Below, piece by piece: positions 7,154 through 15,138 of a stretch of DNA of 19,528 nucleotides. Position numbers and translations under genes: made by a program. The DNA comes from Bacteroidales bacterium UBA1195. GTDB taxonomy: Bacteria; Bacteroidota; Bacteroidia; Bacteroidales; WCHB1-69. The number at the start of each line of letters is the position of its first letter. Position 1 is the first letter of the stretch. The notes beneath the pieces were generated by a model. It was not told the DNA's origin and made no database searches. It saw only the letters and a list, made by a program, of their open reading frames with translations. The stretch covers positions 1 to 19,528 of the forward strand of contig DBYD01000061.1 of assembly GCA_002309855.1 (NCBI GenBank), given 5' to 3'.

Positions 7154-8173
7154 ATGCAAACAAAAAGAATAAAAAAAATAGTTTTTGTCACCAATTACAA
7201 ACCTGGAAGGGGTGGTATCAGTGGTCAGGTGGAGTATCTGATGCGTTATCTACTGGATGGGAAGGAATATTATTGTGACATTTTTTCAACTAATGGTGCT
7301 GTTTTTCAACGTATGTTCCTTTTTTTTTCCTTGCTTTTCAAGGTAAGGAAGTATGATGTAGTGCACATACATGGTTGTTCCGGCTATGGTTTCTTGCCAA
7401 TTGTATATGGTGTTGTTGCAGGTAAAATATGGGGGAGGAAAGTAATCATAACCTATCATGGAGGTGGTGCGGAAACATTTTTTTCAAGGCATCCCTGTTG
7501 GATCAGGTTTTGGCTGTTGAAAGCGGATGAAAGAGTCGTATTGTCAGGCTTCTTAAAAAATGTGTTTAAAAATTACAAGATGTCTGCTGTGGTTATTCCA
7601 AATATCGTTGATTTGAAAAACGATGTTTACAAGGAGAGATTTGAGCTACAGCCTCATTTCATCAGTGTCCGGCATTTGAGAGACTTGTATAACATCCCCT
7701 GCATCTTAAGGGCATTTGAACGGGTGCAAAAGATAATTCCTGAATCCACTCTGACTGTTTTGGGTGAGGGGGACAAGCGAAACGAATTGGAGAGTTTTGT
7801 AAAGGAAAGAAACATTCATAATGTTAAGTTCTTGGGACAGGTACCAAACGAAATCATTGGAGAATACTTGAAAAAGAATGATATAATGCTTTCATCTCCT
7901 CTGGAAGACAACATGCCTGTATCGTTGTTGGAAGCGTTTTCGGCCGGGCTGTTGGTTGTTTCCAGCAATGTTGGTGGAGTGCCTTATATGGTAGAGAATG
8001 GAAAAACGGGTTTGCTCTTCGAATCTGACAATGATGAGGAAATGTCGGAAAAGATGCTATGGGCACTTTCACACCATGAAGAATGCCTGAAAATGATAAG
8101 GAATGCGAAGAAAGATGTGAAAAAGTATTCATTGGAGGTCGTAGGAAAACAAATCAAGGCATTATATGAATGA
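7154..8173 (+). CDS. Glycosyltransferase family 4 (GT-B) protein
   Basis: A 339-aa retaining-type glycosyltransferase of GT-B fold. The N-terminal Rossmann half shows KIVFVTNYKPGRGGISGQVE (8-27) with the Gly-rich donor-side loop, and YDVVHIHG at 67-74. The C-terminal half has SVRHLRDLYNIPCILRAFE (171-189), VLGEGDKR (202-209), FLGQVP (226-231), the acidic segment SSPLEDNMPVSLLEAFSAG (247-265, E251/D252 and E260) and GGVPYMVENGKTGLLF (274-289). These are standard GT4 nucleotide-sugar binding elements. It probably adds one sugar of the repeat unit at the inner membrane. The start ATG at 7154 is 17 nt after the membrane-protein stop with no strong Shine-Dalgarno, as is usual in this phylum. Confidence 0.92.
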   Translation: MQTKRIKKIVFVTNYKPGRGGISGQVEYLMRYLLDGKEYYCDIFSTNGAVFQRMFLFFSLLFKVRKYDVVHIHGCSGYGFLPIVYGVVAGKIWGRKVIITYHGGGAETFFSRHPCWIRFWLLKADERVVLSGFLKNVFKNYKMSAVVIPNIVDLKNDVYKERFELQPHFISVRHLRDLYNIPCILRAFERVQKIIPESTLTVLGEGDKRNELESFVKERNIHNVKFLGQVPNEIIGEYLKKNDIMLSSPLEDNMPVSLLEAFSAGLLVVSSNVGGVPYMVENGKTGLLFESDNDEEMSEKMLWALSHHEECLKMIRNAKKDVKKYSLEVVGKQIKALYE

Positions 8174-8237
8174 ACAATGGTACAATTTTGCCCAATATAT
8201 TAATTATCATAATTTTTTAGTGTAAGTTGTTATTTTC

Positions 8238-9572
8238 ATGATGAAAAAAAGTGATATTTTATCCAAAGTATTAGGTTTAAGATTTGGCTATAATATGGAG
8301 GAATTAAAACGTTTTGTAACTGATAGTGTGAGATGGGATAAGGAACAATGGGAGGTGTACCATAATAAACTGATTTCTGACGTGGTGATACATGCATATA
8401 AGCATGTACCATATTATCATGATTTATTTGACAATAATGGGATAAATCCACATTCAATCAAAAGTGAGAACGACTTGCAAAACATCCCTGTCACTCGGAA
8501 AAAGGATATCCTTAATAACCCTCAATCATTCATGGCTGACAATGCAAACACTTTCCATCCCATGAAACATCATACAGGGGGTACGACAGGTAGACCGATG
8601 TTTTATTATAACGACAGAAAATCATGGGCTTTGAACTGGGCTTTAAAAATGTATACCTTTGAGCAAGCAGGATTTCATTTTGGAGTCGATAAATTGGCGG
8701 TGATGGCAGGCGGATCTCTCATACCTGGAAAGTCATCAGGGATGAAGCATAAGGTATGGCGATGGGTTAACAATTATTATACTATGCCGATAAGTCATTT
8801 GTCACCTCAGGTTATGGATGAATATATTGATGGTTTAATTAAGAATAAAATACAGTTTCTTCGGGGGTATCCTTCAGCGGTATCTTCATTTGCCGAATAT
8901 ATTGTTTACTCCAACCGTTTTGTTCCTCTTAAGGCTGTGTTTACTACCGCTGAGATGCTATATCCTCATCAACGTGCTATCATAAAGGTTGCTTTTGGGT
9001 GTGATACCTGGGATACATACGGTTGTGGAGACGGAATGGGACAGGCCGTTGATTGTAAAACACATGATAAAATGCATGTCTTTGAGCAGGTTAGTATCAT
9101 GCAAATAGTGAATAATAAAGGCTATGAGGTAATGCCAGGAGAAGAAGGAGAAGTGGTTCTAACATCCTTATATGATTATGCGATGCCTTTTATTCGGTAT
9201 GCTCCTGGTGATTATGCTTTGAAAGGTATAGGGGCTTGTTCATGTGAATGTACTTCAAAAACAATTAATAAGATTATAGGTAGAACCTCTGATGTTTTTC
9301 GTTTTTCAAATGGAAGAATAGTAAATGGATTATCATTTCCGATAGAAGAATTAACGGATGAAGTGAAAAGATTTCAAATAGTTCAAGTGGAAAGTGACGT
9401 GGTGGAGGTTTTATTAGAAGAAAAGTCCACTTTGTCAAAGGAAAGGATTGAAAAACTGAAAAGAATTGTTGGATACCATTGTGGAGAAGGTGTTAATGTG
9501 GTTGTGAAAGTGGTTGATAGGATAGAAGTTCCAACCTCGGAAAAATTCCGATATGTTGTATCAAGAGTTTGA
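8238..9572 (+). CDS. CapK/PaaK-like adenylate-forming enzyme
   Basis: A 444-aa member of the phenylacetate-CoA ligase-like branch of the AMP-binding superfamily, often named CapK when found in capsule loci. The ATP-binding loop is HTGGTTGRP at 112-120. Other hallmarks are the N-terminal HVPYYHDLF (56-64), a DTYGCGDGMGQ segment after mid-protein, PFIRYAPGDYA, and GRTSDVFRFSNGRIVNG near the C-terminus, which corresponds to the hinge and ATP-ribose region. The family activates a carboxylic acid as an acyl-adenylate. In capsule loci the substrate is usually unknown; acyl or amino-acid decoration of a sugar is the common proposal. The hexapeptide acyltransferase downstream is a plausible partner. 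ATG also occurs at 8241, so the exact start is uncertain by one codon. The gene is visibly more AT-rich than its neighbours. Confidence 0.88.
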   Translation: MMKKSDILSKVLGLRFGYNMEELKRFVTDSVRWDKEQWEVYHNKLISDVVIHAYKHVPYYHDLFDNNGINPHSIKSENDLQNIPVTRKKDILNNPQSFMADNANTFHPMKHHTGGTTGRPMFYYNDRKSWALNWALKMYTFEQAGFHFGVDKLAVMAGGSLIPGKSSGMKHKVWRWVNNYYTMPISHLSPQVMDEYIDGLIKNKIQFLRGYPSAVSSFAEYIVYSNRFVPLKAVFTTAEMLYPHQRAIIKVAFGCDTWDTYGCGDGMGQAVDCKTHDKMHVFEQVSIMQIVNNKGYEVMPGEEGEVVLTSLYDYAMPFIRYAPGDYALKGIGACSCECTSKTINKIIGRTSDVFRFSNGRIVNGLSFPIEELTDEVKRFQIVQVESDVVEVLLEEKSTLSKERIEKLKRIVGYHCGEGVNVVVKVVDRIEVPTSEKFRYVVSRV

Positions 9573-9667
9573 GGTCTTGTCATTTTTGGAATGAGAATGT
9601 ATATTATGTCAAACAACAAAAGAACGCCTTGGTCCATCGTCAAAGGCATCAATAATTATCACAAATT

Positions 9668-10156
9668 ATGTCAATAGTTCAACATCGTAGTATAGGCTCA
9701 ATTTTGAAAGGGGTTTGGACACATTCCCTTTCGATATTGACAATGTTTTCATTTCCTTATCAGGTGACAGTTGCGTTGCATCGCATGAGGGGCGTGAAAA
9801 TAGGAAAACAATCCCATGTTGCACGCGGTGTCATTTTGGATGACAGAAATCCCGAATTAATAGAGATAGGTAAAGGAGTGGCGGTCACCTCAGGCGTGAT
9901 GATATTATGCCATCAGAGAGACCTTTCGGAATACAAGCCTGGAATGTATGCCATGCATTGTCCTTTTAAAGAAGGAAAGGTGATTGTAAAAGACGGTGCA
10001 CATCTGGGTATCGGTTGCATCATCATGCCAGGTGTGACGATAGGAGAGGGCGCAATTATCGGTGCGGGCTCGGTCGTCACACGTGACATACCTCCTTACT
10101 GCGTGGCTGTCGGTGCGCCTGCGAAAGTGATAAAAACATTTGAAAAGAAAGATTAG
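9668..10156 (+). CDS. Hexapeptide-repeat (left-handed beta-helix) acyltransferase
   Basis: A 162-aa WcaF/serine-acetyltransferase-like O-acyltransferase. The N-terminal region has RGVKIGKQSHVARGVILDDR (41-60). After a possible catalytic His in the CHQR segment (H82), typical hexapeptides follow: GKVIVKDGAHLGIGCIIMPG and GVTIGEGAIIGAGSVVTRDI, closing with the familiar GAPAKVI at 149-155. It would transfer an acetyl or other acyl group from CoA to a hydroxyl of the polysaccharide or a precursor. Its position right after the CapK-like enzyme suggests the two act on the same modification. The stop is TAG (10154-10156), and the DUF354 start lies 6 nt further on in the same frame. Confidence 0.9.
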   Translation: MSIVQHRSIGSILKGVWTHSLSILTMFSFPYQVTVALHRMRGVKIGKQSHVARGVILDDRNPELIEIGKGVAVTSGVMILCHQRDLSEYKPGMYAMHCPFKEGKVIVKDGAHLGIGCIIMPGVTIGEGAIIGAGSVVTRDIPPYCVAVGAPAKVIKTFEKKD

Positions 10157-10162
10157 ACCGAG

Positions 10163-11185
10163 ATGCGATATATTTTTGAATTAAACCACCCAAAGCATTA
10201 CTATCAGTTCAAATATGTAATGCGTATTTTGAAAGAGCGAGGGCATGAATGCCTCGTTTTGGCCCGTGACAAGGATGTGTTGCTGAATGTGCTGAAAGAG
10301 GAGAATGTGTTGTATGAAATATTTGGTAAGCATGGAAAGAAGATGTCCGAGAAAATACTGGGCACATTTTCAATCATCAGGAATTACAAGCATATTGTAG
10401 CGCGGTTCAAACCGGATGTCATTGTGTCAAAGGCATCATTCTACGGATGTTACACTGCAAAAAAATGCGGTTGCAAATCAGTTATTTTCCCTGACTCGGA
10501 AGTTGTCAAGGTGACGAACAAATATGTTGTTCCCTTGGCAACGAAGGTGGTGACACCAAATTCTTTCGGTTTGGATTATGGCAAAAAGCATGTCAGAATA
10601 AATGGTTTTTTTGAAGATTGCTATTTGGCTCCAACTGTGTTCAAGCCTGATGCGAAGATTTTGGAGCAATATGGCATAGAAAAACCTTATGCCGTTTTTC
10701 GATTTGTGGGCTGGTTCGCCAACCATGATGTCGGGAACAATGGGTTCACCCATGAGCAGAAATTGCAGATGGTCCATGAAGTCGAAAAATATATGAAGGT
10801 TTATATTTCTTCTGAAAAGCCGCTTCCGGACGAACTCAAGCATTGCCAGCTTCCTGTCCCTGCTTCGATGATTCATCATGTGCTGGCTTATGCAGACCTC
10901 TATCTTGGCGATTCCCAGACCATGGCAACGGAGGCAGCGTTGTTGGGAACCCCTGCCATCCGGTCCAATTCCTTCGTAGGGGAGAACGACATGACCAATT
11001 TCAAGGTGTTGGAGAACCAATATGGCTTATTAAAAAATATCGTGACTTTTTATGAGGTGTTGAACGTTTTGAAGGATTTTTCGTCAAAGTCAAAAAAGGA
11101 GGAATGGTTGGAAAAAAAGGATAGATATTTTGTGTCGACAGGTGATTCAAACAAAAGGATTGTTGAAATTCTTGAAAATGTCTGA
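10163..11185 (+). CDS. DUF354 family protein, GT-B/epimerase-like fold
   Basis: A 340-aa protein opening MRYIFELNHPKHYYQFKYVM, with ERGHECLVLARDK at 25-37, FKPDVIVSKASFYGCYTAKK (82-101), a VFRFVGWFANHD segment (178-189) and GDSQTMATEAALLGTPAIR at 249-267. I recognise these as DUF354 signatures. The family is structurally related to UDP-GlcNAc 2-epimerases and GT-B transferases, and is common in bacterial and archaeal glycan loci. A nucleotide-sugar or glycosyltransferase role is inferred from the fold and context; no reaction is established. It closes the core biosynthetic block, since the following 93 nt hold a promoter-like element and then hipB. Confidence 0.85.
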   Translation: MRYIFELNHPKHYYQFKYVMRILKERGHECLVLARDKDVLLNVLKEENVLYEIFGKHGKKMSEKILGTFSIIRNYKHIVARFKPDVIVSKASFYGCYTAKKCGCKSVIFPDSEVVKVTNKYVVPLATKVVTPNSFGLDYGKKHVRINGFFEDCYLAPTVFKPDAKILEQYGIEKPYAVFRFVGWFANHDVGNNGFTHEQKLQMVHEVEKYMKVYISSEKPLPDELKHCQLPVPASMIHHVLAYADLYLGDSQTMATEAALLGTPAIRSNSFVGENDMTNFKVLENQYGLLKNIVTFYEVLNVLKDFSSKSKKEEWLEKKDRYFVSTGDSNKRIVEILENV

Positions 11186-11240
11186 CACATTATACCCCCT
11201 TATCCATAACAGCAAATATATTTTCCTTTAATGTGCTTTT

Positions 11241-11265
11241 TTTGACATAACCGATAGTATATTTG
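11241..11265 (+). promoter_or_regulatory. Promoter-like element upstream of hipBA
   Basis: TATATTTG at 11258-11265 matches the Bacteroidetes -7 consensus TAnnTTTG, 14 nt before the hipB ATG. A TTTG at 11241-11244 is nearer than the usual -33 position. A 10-bp perfect palindrome, AAATATATTT, lies at 11214-11223 and could be a HipB operator half, but such AT-rich palindromes arise by chance. The site suggests that hipBA starts a new transcript within the locus. Confidence 0.4.
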
Positions 11266-11278
11266 GCTTTATTGAATC

Positions 11279-11587
11279 ATGAAAGATATTTATGCCATTT
11301 CAAACACGGAGTTGATTAGAATGTTGGGGAGACGGTTCAAGGTTTATCGTATCCAATGTCGTCTGACACAGCGTGAGGTTGCCGGACAGACTGGTGTCAG
11401 CATACCGACAATCCGTGGCTTTGAGAATGGCAGGTCATCCAATGTGTCGCTGCAGGTGCTGCTTGCGCTGATGAGATCGGTTGGCCAGCTTGAACAGATT
11501 GAATCGGTTTTGCCCGAACTGCCGCAAAACCCCAAGGATGTTTTTTTCAAAAAATCAACGCCAAAGCGTATAAGGCATGGAAAATAA
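11279..11587 (+). CDS. hipB: HipB-like XRE family antitoxin
   Basis: A 102-aa helix-turn-helix protein. The XRE/lambda-repressor-type domain spans about residues 15-70, with LTQREVAGQTGVSIPTIRGF at 29-48 covering helices 2 and 3. HipB antitoxins bind HipA and repress the hipBA promoter. The C-terminal tail is basic (KKSTPKRIRHGK). The gene overlaps the hipA start by 11 nt (11577-11587), a normal arrangement for this toxin-antitoxin type. Autoregulation from the upstream 93-nt gap is expected by analogy. Confidence 0.88.
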   Translation: MKDIYAISNTELIRMLGRRFKVYRIQCRLTQREVAGQTGVSIPTIRGFENGRSSNVSLQVLLALMRSVGQLEQIESVLPELPQNPKDVFFKKSTPKRIRHGK

Positions 11588-12824
11588 TCCAGTGGTGATA
11601 TGGCTTTGGGGCAAGGTGGTTGGTTATCTTTCATGGGATGCCCGGCAACGATGTTCCATTTTTGTGTATGATGAGGGTTTCTTGTCATCCTCATGGGATG
11701 TTGCGCCATTGGGTTGGTCGGTGCATTCGCCTTCAGCATTGGCTCCCCGCTATGGGAATAAGGATAAACTTTATTCCGGTCTTCCGCCTTTTGTGGCTGA
11801 TTCGCTGCCTGACCGTTGGGGAAATCGGGTTTTTGACGCATGGGCCAGGCGAAACGGCATCTCCCATCGTGATTTGACACCGCTTGACAGGCTTTCTTTC
11901 ATCGGAAAGCGTGGCATGGGGGCTTTGGAATACGAACCGGCGCAGCTGCAGACCGGCGAAGTCCTTCCATTGCAAATGTCCGAGTTATATTTGCTTGCGC
12001 TTGCCATTCAAGAGGAACGGCAGGAAGTGTGGCTGAAAGGGGGCGTGGATGTCCTGTTGGAAGACATTTATCGTGTGGGTACTTCTGCGGGCGGTAAGCG
12101 TGCAAAAGCTGTTGTTGCCATCAACAGCGAGGGGGATATAAGGTCGGGACAGGCCGAACTGCCGGCGGATTATGTGCATTACATTTTGAAATTCAATGAT
12201 GATAAGGATTTTCCATTTTCTGAGGTGGAGTATGCATACTACAAAATGGCTTGTGCCGCCGGTATTGCGATGATGCCCAGCCGTATGATGTCAATCGGAA
12301 ACAAACGACATTTTCTTACTGAGCGTTTTGATCGTCGCGATGGCGTGAAACTTCATGTTCTAACATTGGCAGCCATGGATCCTTATGCCGTTTCGTATGA
12401 GGAGCTGTTTGCGGTGTGCCGTCGATTGCGGCTTCCCCAAACTCAGCAAAGGGAGCTGTTCAGAAGGATGGTTTTCAATGTGCTGGGATGTAATGTGGAC
12501 GACCACAGCAAGAATTTCTCTTTCCTGATGGACAAGCATGGCAAATGGAGCCTGGCACCCGCATACGACATGCTCTTCTCTGTTGATTTGGACGGCCCCA
12601 AGTACCTTAACAGGCATTCTCTTTCCATTTGTTCCAAAACCGGTGGTATCACGTTGGATGACTTGCGCCGTTTTTCCGAAGAGAATGATATTACAAAGGC
12701 TGATAGTATCATCATGGAGGTTTGTCAGGCCGTTTCCCAATGGGACCAGTTCTCTGCTGAGGCGCAGGTGCCGGAGCGGTGGAGGGCAAGGATTGGTGAG
12801 GAGATGAGTGACATTTTGCAATAG
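11577..12824 (+). CDS. hipA: HipA family serine/threonine kinase toxin
   Basis: A 415-aa protein with the HipA N-terminal subdomain (VGYLSWDAR at 15-23, LPPFVADSLPDRWGN at 69-83) and a HipA-type kinase C-terminal domain. VGTSAGGKRAKAVV (167-180) is the Gly-rich loop that includes the regulatory Ser/Thr of this family. The catalytic segment is NVDDHSKNF (306-314), with D309 as expected base, and APAYD (327-331) supplies the metal-binding Asp. All key residues are present, so the kinase should be active. In E. coli, HipA phosphorylates glutamyl-tRNA synthetase and induces growth arrest; the target here is unknown. It ends in TAG only 3 nt before the deacetylase ATG, in the same frame, so the toxin and a glycan gene are probably co-translated. 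Confidence 0.92.
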   Translation: MENNPVVIWLWGKVVGYLSWDARQRCSIFVYDEGFLSSSWDVAPLGWSVHSPSALAPRYGNKDKLYSGLPPFVADSLPDRWGNRVFDAWARRNGISHRDLTPLDRLSFIGKRGMGALEYEPAQLQTGEVLPLQMSELYLLALAIQEERQEVWLKGGVDVLLEDIYRVGTSAGGKRAKAVVAINSEGDIRSGQAELPADYVHYILKFNDDKDFPFSEVEYAYYKMACAAGIAMMPSRMMSIGNKRHFLTERFDRRDGVKLHVLTLAAMDPYAVSYEELFAVCRRLRLPQTQQRELFRRMVFNVLGCNVDDHSKNFSFLMDKHGKWSLAPAYDMLFSVDLDGPKYLNRHSLSICSKTGGITLDDLRRFSEENDITKADSIIMEVCQAVSQWDQFSAEAQVPERWRARIGEEMSDILQ

Positions 12825-12827
12825 ATT

Positions 12828-13625
12828 ATGGATTTCACATTAAAAAAATATAAATGGTTGCTTCTGTGTTTTGAAAGGGCAGGCTATCAGTTCGTCACAT
12901 TTGAAGAATATTGTGATGGGAAAGTAAATTCCGACCGTTTTGTCATTCTGCGCCACGATGTGGACCTGAAGGCGGAGAATTCCCTTGCAACGGCGAAAAT
13001 AGAGGCTTCGTTTGGGATACATGCCTCCTATTATTTCCGTGTGATGCCGCAGAGCAACCGGCCTGAAATCATCAGGGACATTGCCGCTTTGGGACACGAA
13101 ATCGGCTATCATTATGAAGACATGACAATTTGCGGGGGCGACATGGAAAAGGCCATCGGCCATTTCAGGCAACAGCTGGATTATTTCCGGCAGTTCTATC
13201 CCGTGAAAACCGTCTGTATGCATGGCTCGCCGCGCAGTCCGTACGATGGCAGGTATTTGTGGAAAACATACAGTTATCGTGATTATGGAATCATCGGGGA
13301 ACCATATTTCGACACTGATTTTTCAAAGCTGTTCTATCTTACCGATACCGGCCGGCGTTGGGATGGATTCAAAGTGAGTGTCCGGGACAGGATACCGATG
13401 TATCAGGACAGGTGGATAGAAAAGGGACTGGTTTATCATTCTACTGATGACGTGGTGCGTGCCATAGATGATGGTATATTTCCACACCAGCTGATGATGA
13501 CGACACATCCGCAGCGTTGGAACGACCGCTTGCTCCCATGGGGTAAAGAATTAGTTTCGCAGAAAATAAAGAACATTGTCAAAAAGACGCTCATAGCCAA
13601 AATAACATTGGTTGGTCGAAAATGA
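12828..13625 (+). CDS. Polysaccharide deacetylase-like protein (CE4/NodB homology)
   Basis: A 265-aa protein with RHDVD at 42-46, giving the catalytic and metal-binding Asp pair of the NodB fold. ALGHEIGYHYED (87-98) contributes H90 and H95, MHGSPRSPYD is at 131-140, and MMTTHPQRWND (223-233) is the late His motif. These positions match the subgroup of CE4-like deacetylases common in Bacteroidetes glycan loci. It would hydrolyse N- or O-acetyl groups from a sugar in the polysaccharide or a precursor. There is no evident signal peptide, so it is probably cytoplasmic and acts on a precursor. It is sandwiched between hipA (3-nt gap) and the DUF4062 gene (ATGA overlap at 13622-13625). Confidence 0.87.
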   Translation: MDFTLKKYKWLLLCFERAGYQFVTFEEYCDGKVNSDRFVILRHDVDLKAENSLATAKIEASFGIHASYYFRVMPQSNRPEIIRDIAALGHEIGYHYEDMTICGGDMEKAIGHFRQQLDYFRQFYPVKTVCMHGSPRSPYDGRYLWKTYSYRDYGIIGEPYFDTDFSKLFYLTDTGRRWDGFKVSVRDRIPMYQDRWIEKGLVYHSTDDVVRAIDDGIFPHQLMMTTHPQRWNDRLLPWGKELVSQKIKNIVKKTLIAKITLVGRK

Positions 13626-15064
13626 TTAAGCTCTTCATCAGCAGTGTACAGCAGGAGTTCGAGAAGGAACGGCGGGAATTGACGGCATACATACGCCAGG
13701 ACGCCGTATTGGGTCGGTTCTTTGAACCGTTCCTGTTTGAGGAACTGCCGGCCAAGGATATCTCAGTACAGCAGGCTTATCTGAATGAAGTTGCTGATAC
13801 GGAGGTTTATTTGGGCCTGTTCGGTGAAACTTATGGCAAGGAGGATGCGTAGGGTGTTTCCCCAACCGAGCGTGAGTATGAAAAAGCCACGCAAAGCCAT
13901 AAGTATCGAGTTGTTCTGATAAAATCGGTTGTCCAAAGAGAGCCAAAGGAGGCTGTTCTGATTGAGAAGGCGGAACGCGATGTCGTTCGGAAAATGTTTG
14001 CTTCGGCAGAGGAGTTGAAAAGTGCTGTTTATGCTGCGTTGGTACAGTATCTTATTCATAAGGGTTATCTTCATTACGGGCCTTTCGATGCGGCCTTGCA
14101 TCAGGAGGCGACATTGGATGATTTGGACAAGAATAAAATCCGCTGGTGGGTTGGCATGGCACGGGAAGTGCGGAAATATCCGATTGTTTTTAATGAAGAA
14201 AATATCCATCAGATTTTAAGCAGTCTGCATTTGATTTCAGAAGATGATAAAGTCTCAAATGCGGCTTTGCTGCTCTTTGCCAAGGATCCTCAAAAGTGGT
14301 TTGTTTCTTCCACGGTGAAATGTGTACAGTTTTATGGTACAAAGATGCAAAAGCCCTTGGCCACTCAGCAAATTTATGGGGGAAGCGTGTTTGAGGTGGC
14401 GGATCAGGCTGTGGCGTTTGTCATGTCGCATATCAATGCCCATGTCGGTGAAAGGACCGAATCTGCGCAGGTGTAGGTCAGGTATGAATTGCCGGTGCAG
14501 TCGGTAACGGAAGCTATTGTGAATGCTGTGGTTCACAGGGATTATTTGAGTACTGGTTCCGTACAGGTGATGCTGTTCAAGGACAGGTTGGAGGTTTGGA
14601 ACCCTGGCCGTCTGCCCAAGGGGATGACAATAAAGAAATTGAATGGAGAACACACTTCATTGCCTGTGAATCCTCTGTTGGCTAATCCTGTCTATCTTGC
14701 AGGTTATATCGAACAAGTCGGGACAGGCACTAATGATCTGATTGAACGTTGTGTGGCTATGGGCTTGCGCAAACCAGAGTTCAGGCAGGACGATGATTTT
14801 ACGGTTGTGCTCTGGAGGGAAACAGAAGTCGTGGAATCCACTTTACCGGATAAATTACCGGATAAATTACCAAATAAATTACCGGATAAATTGTTAAATC
14901 TGCTAAAAGAGAATGGGGAACTGACAATTAATCAGATGTCAGATATTTTGGGCATATCCGAAAAATCAGTCCGAATTTACCTGAAAAAACTGACGGAGGA
15001 CGGGTTGTTGGTTCGTGTCGGCGCCCGGAAGAACGGCCATTGGCAGGTGATTTCCACTTTATGA
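13622..15064 (+). pseudogene. DUF4062/ATP-binding (COG2865-like) gene interrupted by two in-frame TAG codons
   Basis: One continuous reading frame of 480 codons carries two TAG codons, at 13850-13852 (codon 77) and 14474-14476 (codon 285), with no frameshift. Residues 1-76 are a DUF4062 domain (KLFISSVQQEFEKERRE; LFGETYGKEDA), and the domain resumes directly as GVSPTEREYEKAT. The middle part includes SNAALLLFAKDPQKWF. Past the second TAG comes YELPVQSVTEAIVNAVVHRDY (288-308), the ATP-binding N-box, and VGTGT at 366-370, the G-box of the HATPase_c_4 type. Four LPDK-like repeats (408-423) link to a winged helix (ENGELTINQMSDILGISEKS). Such proteins are likely regulators or defence-related. It is either a recent pseudogene or a readthrough gene; the intact downstream sequence argues that decay is young. 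Confidence 0.88.
14843..14890 (+). repeat. Four 12-bp tandem repeats encoding LPDK
   Basis: The unit TTACCGGATAAA occurs at 14843-14854, 14855-14866 and 14879-14890, with one variant unit (TTACCAAATAAA, LPNK) at 14867-14878. Whole 12-bp units preserve the frame. It encodes the flexible LPDK linker between the ATP-binding part and the winged helix of the broken gene. Copy number could vary by slippage without shifting the frame. Confidence 0.85.
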
Positions 15065-15138
15065 TTTCCATTTTATGGAAAAATATGGTTTTTATCATCT
15101 GAAACAGGTTTTCATTTATAGTATAATCAAGTTTTCGT

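Noticed and set aside
9591..9677. Confident 28-codon gene before the acyltransferase
   Set aside because: It is short, without recognisable homology, and overlaps the next start; kept only as a low-interest observation.
14489..15064. Independent gene starting at a TTG after the second TAG
   Set aside because: The sequence before it (from codon 286) continues the same domain and the frame matches the upstream parts, so it is the 3' part of one interrupted gene.
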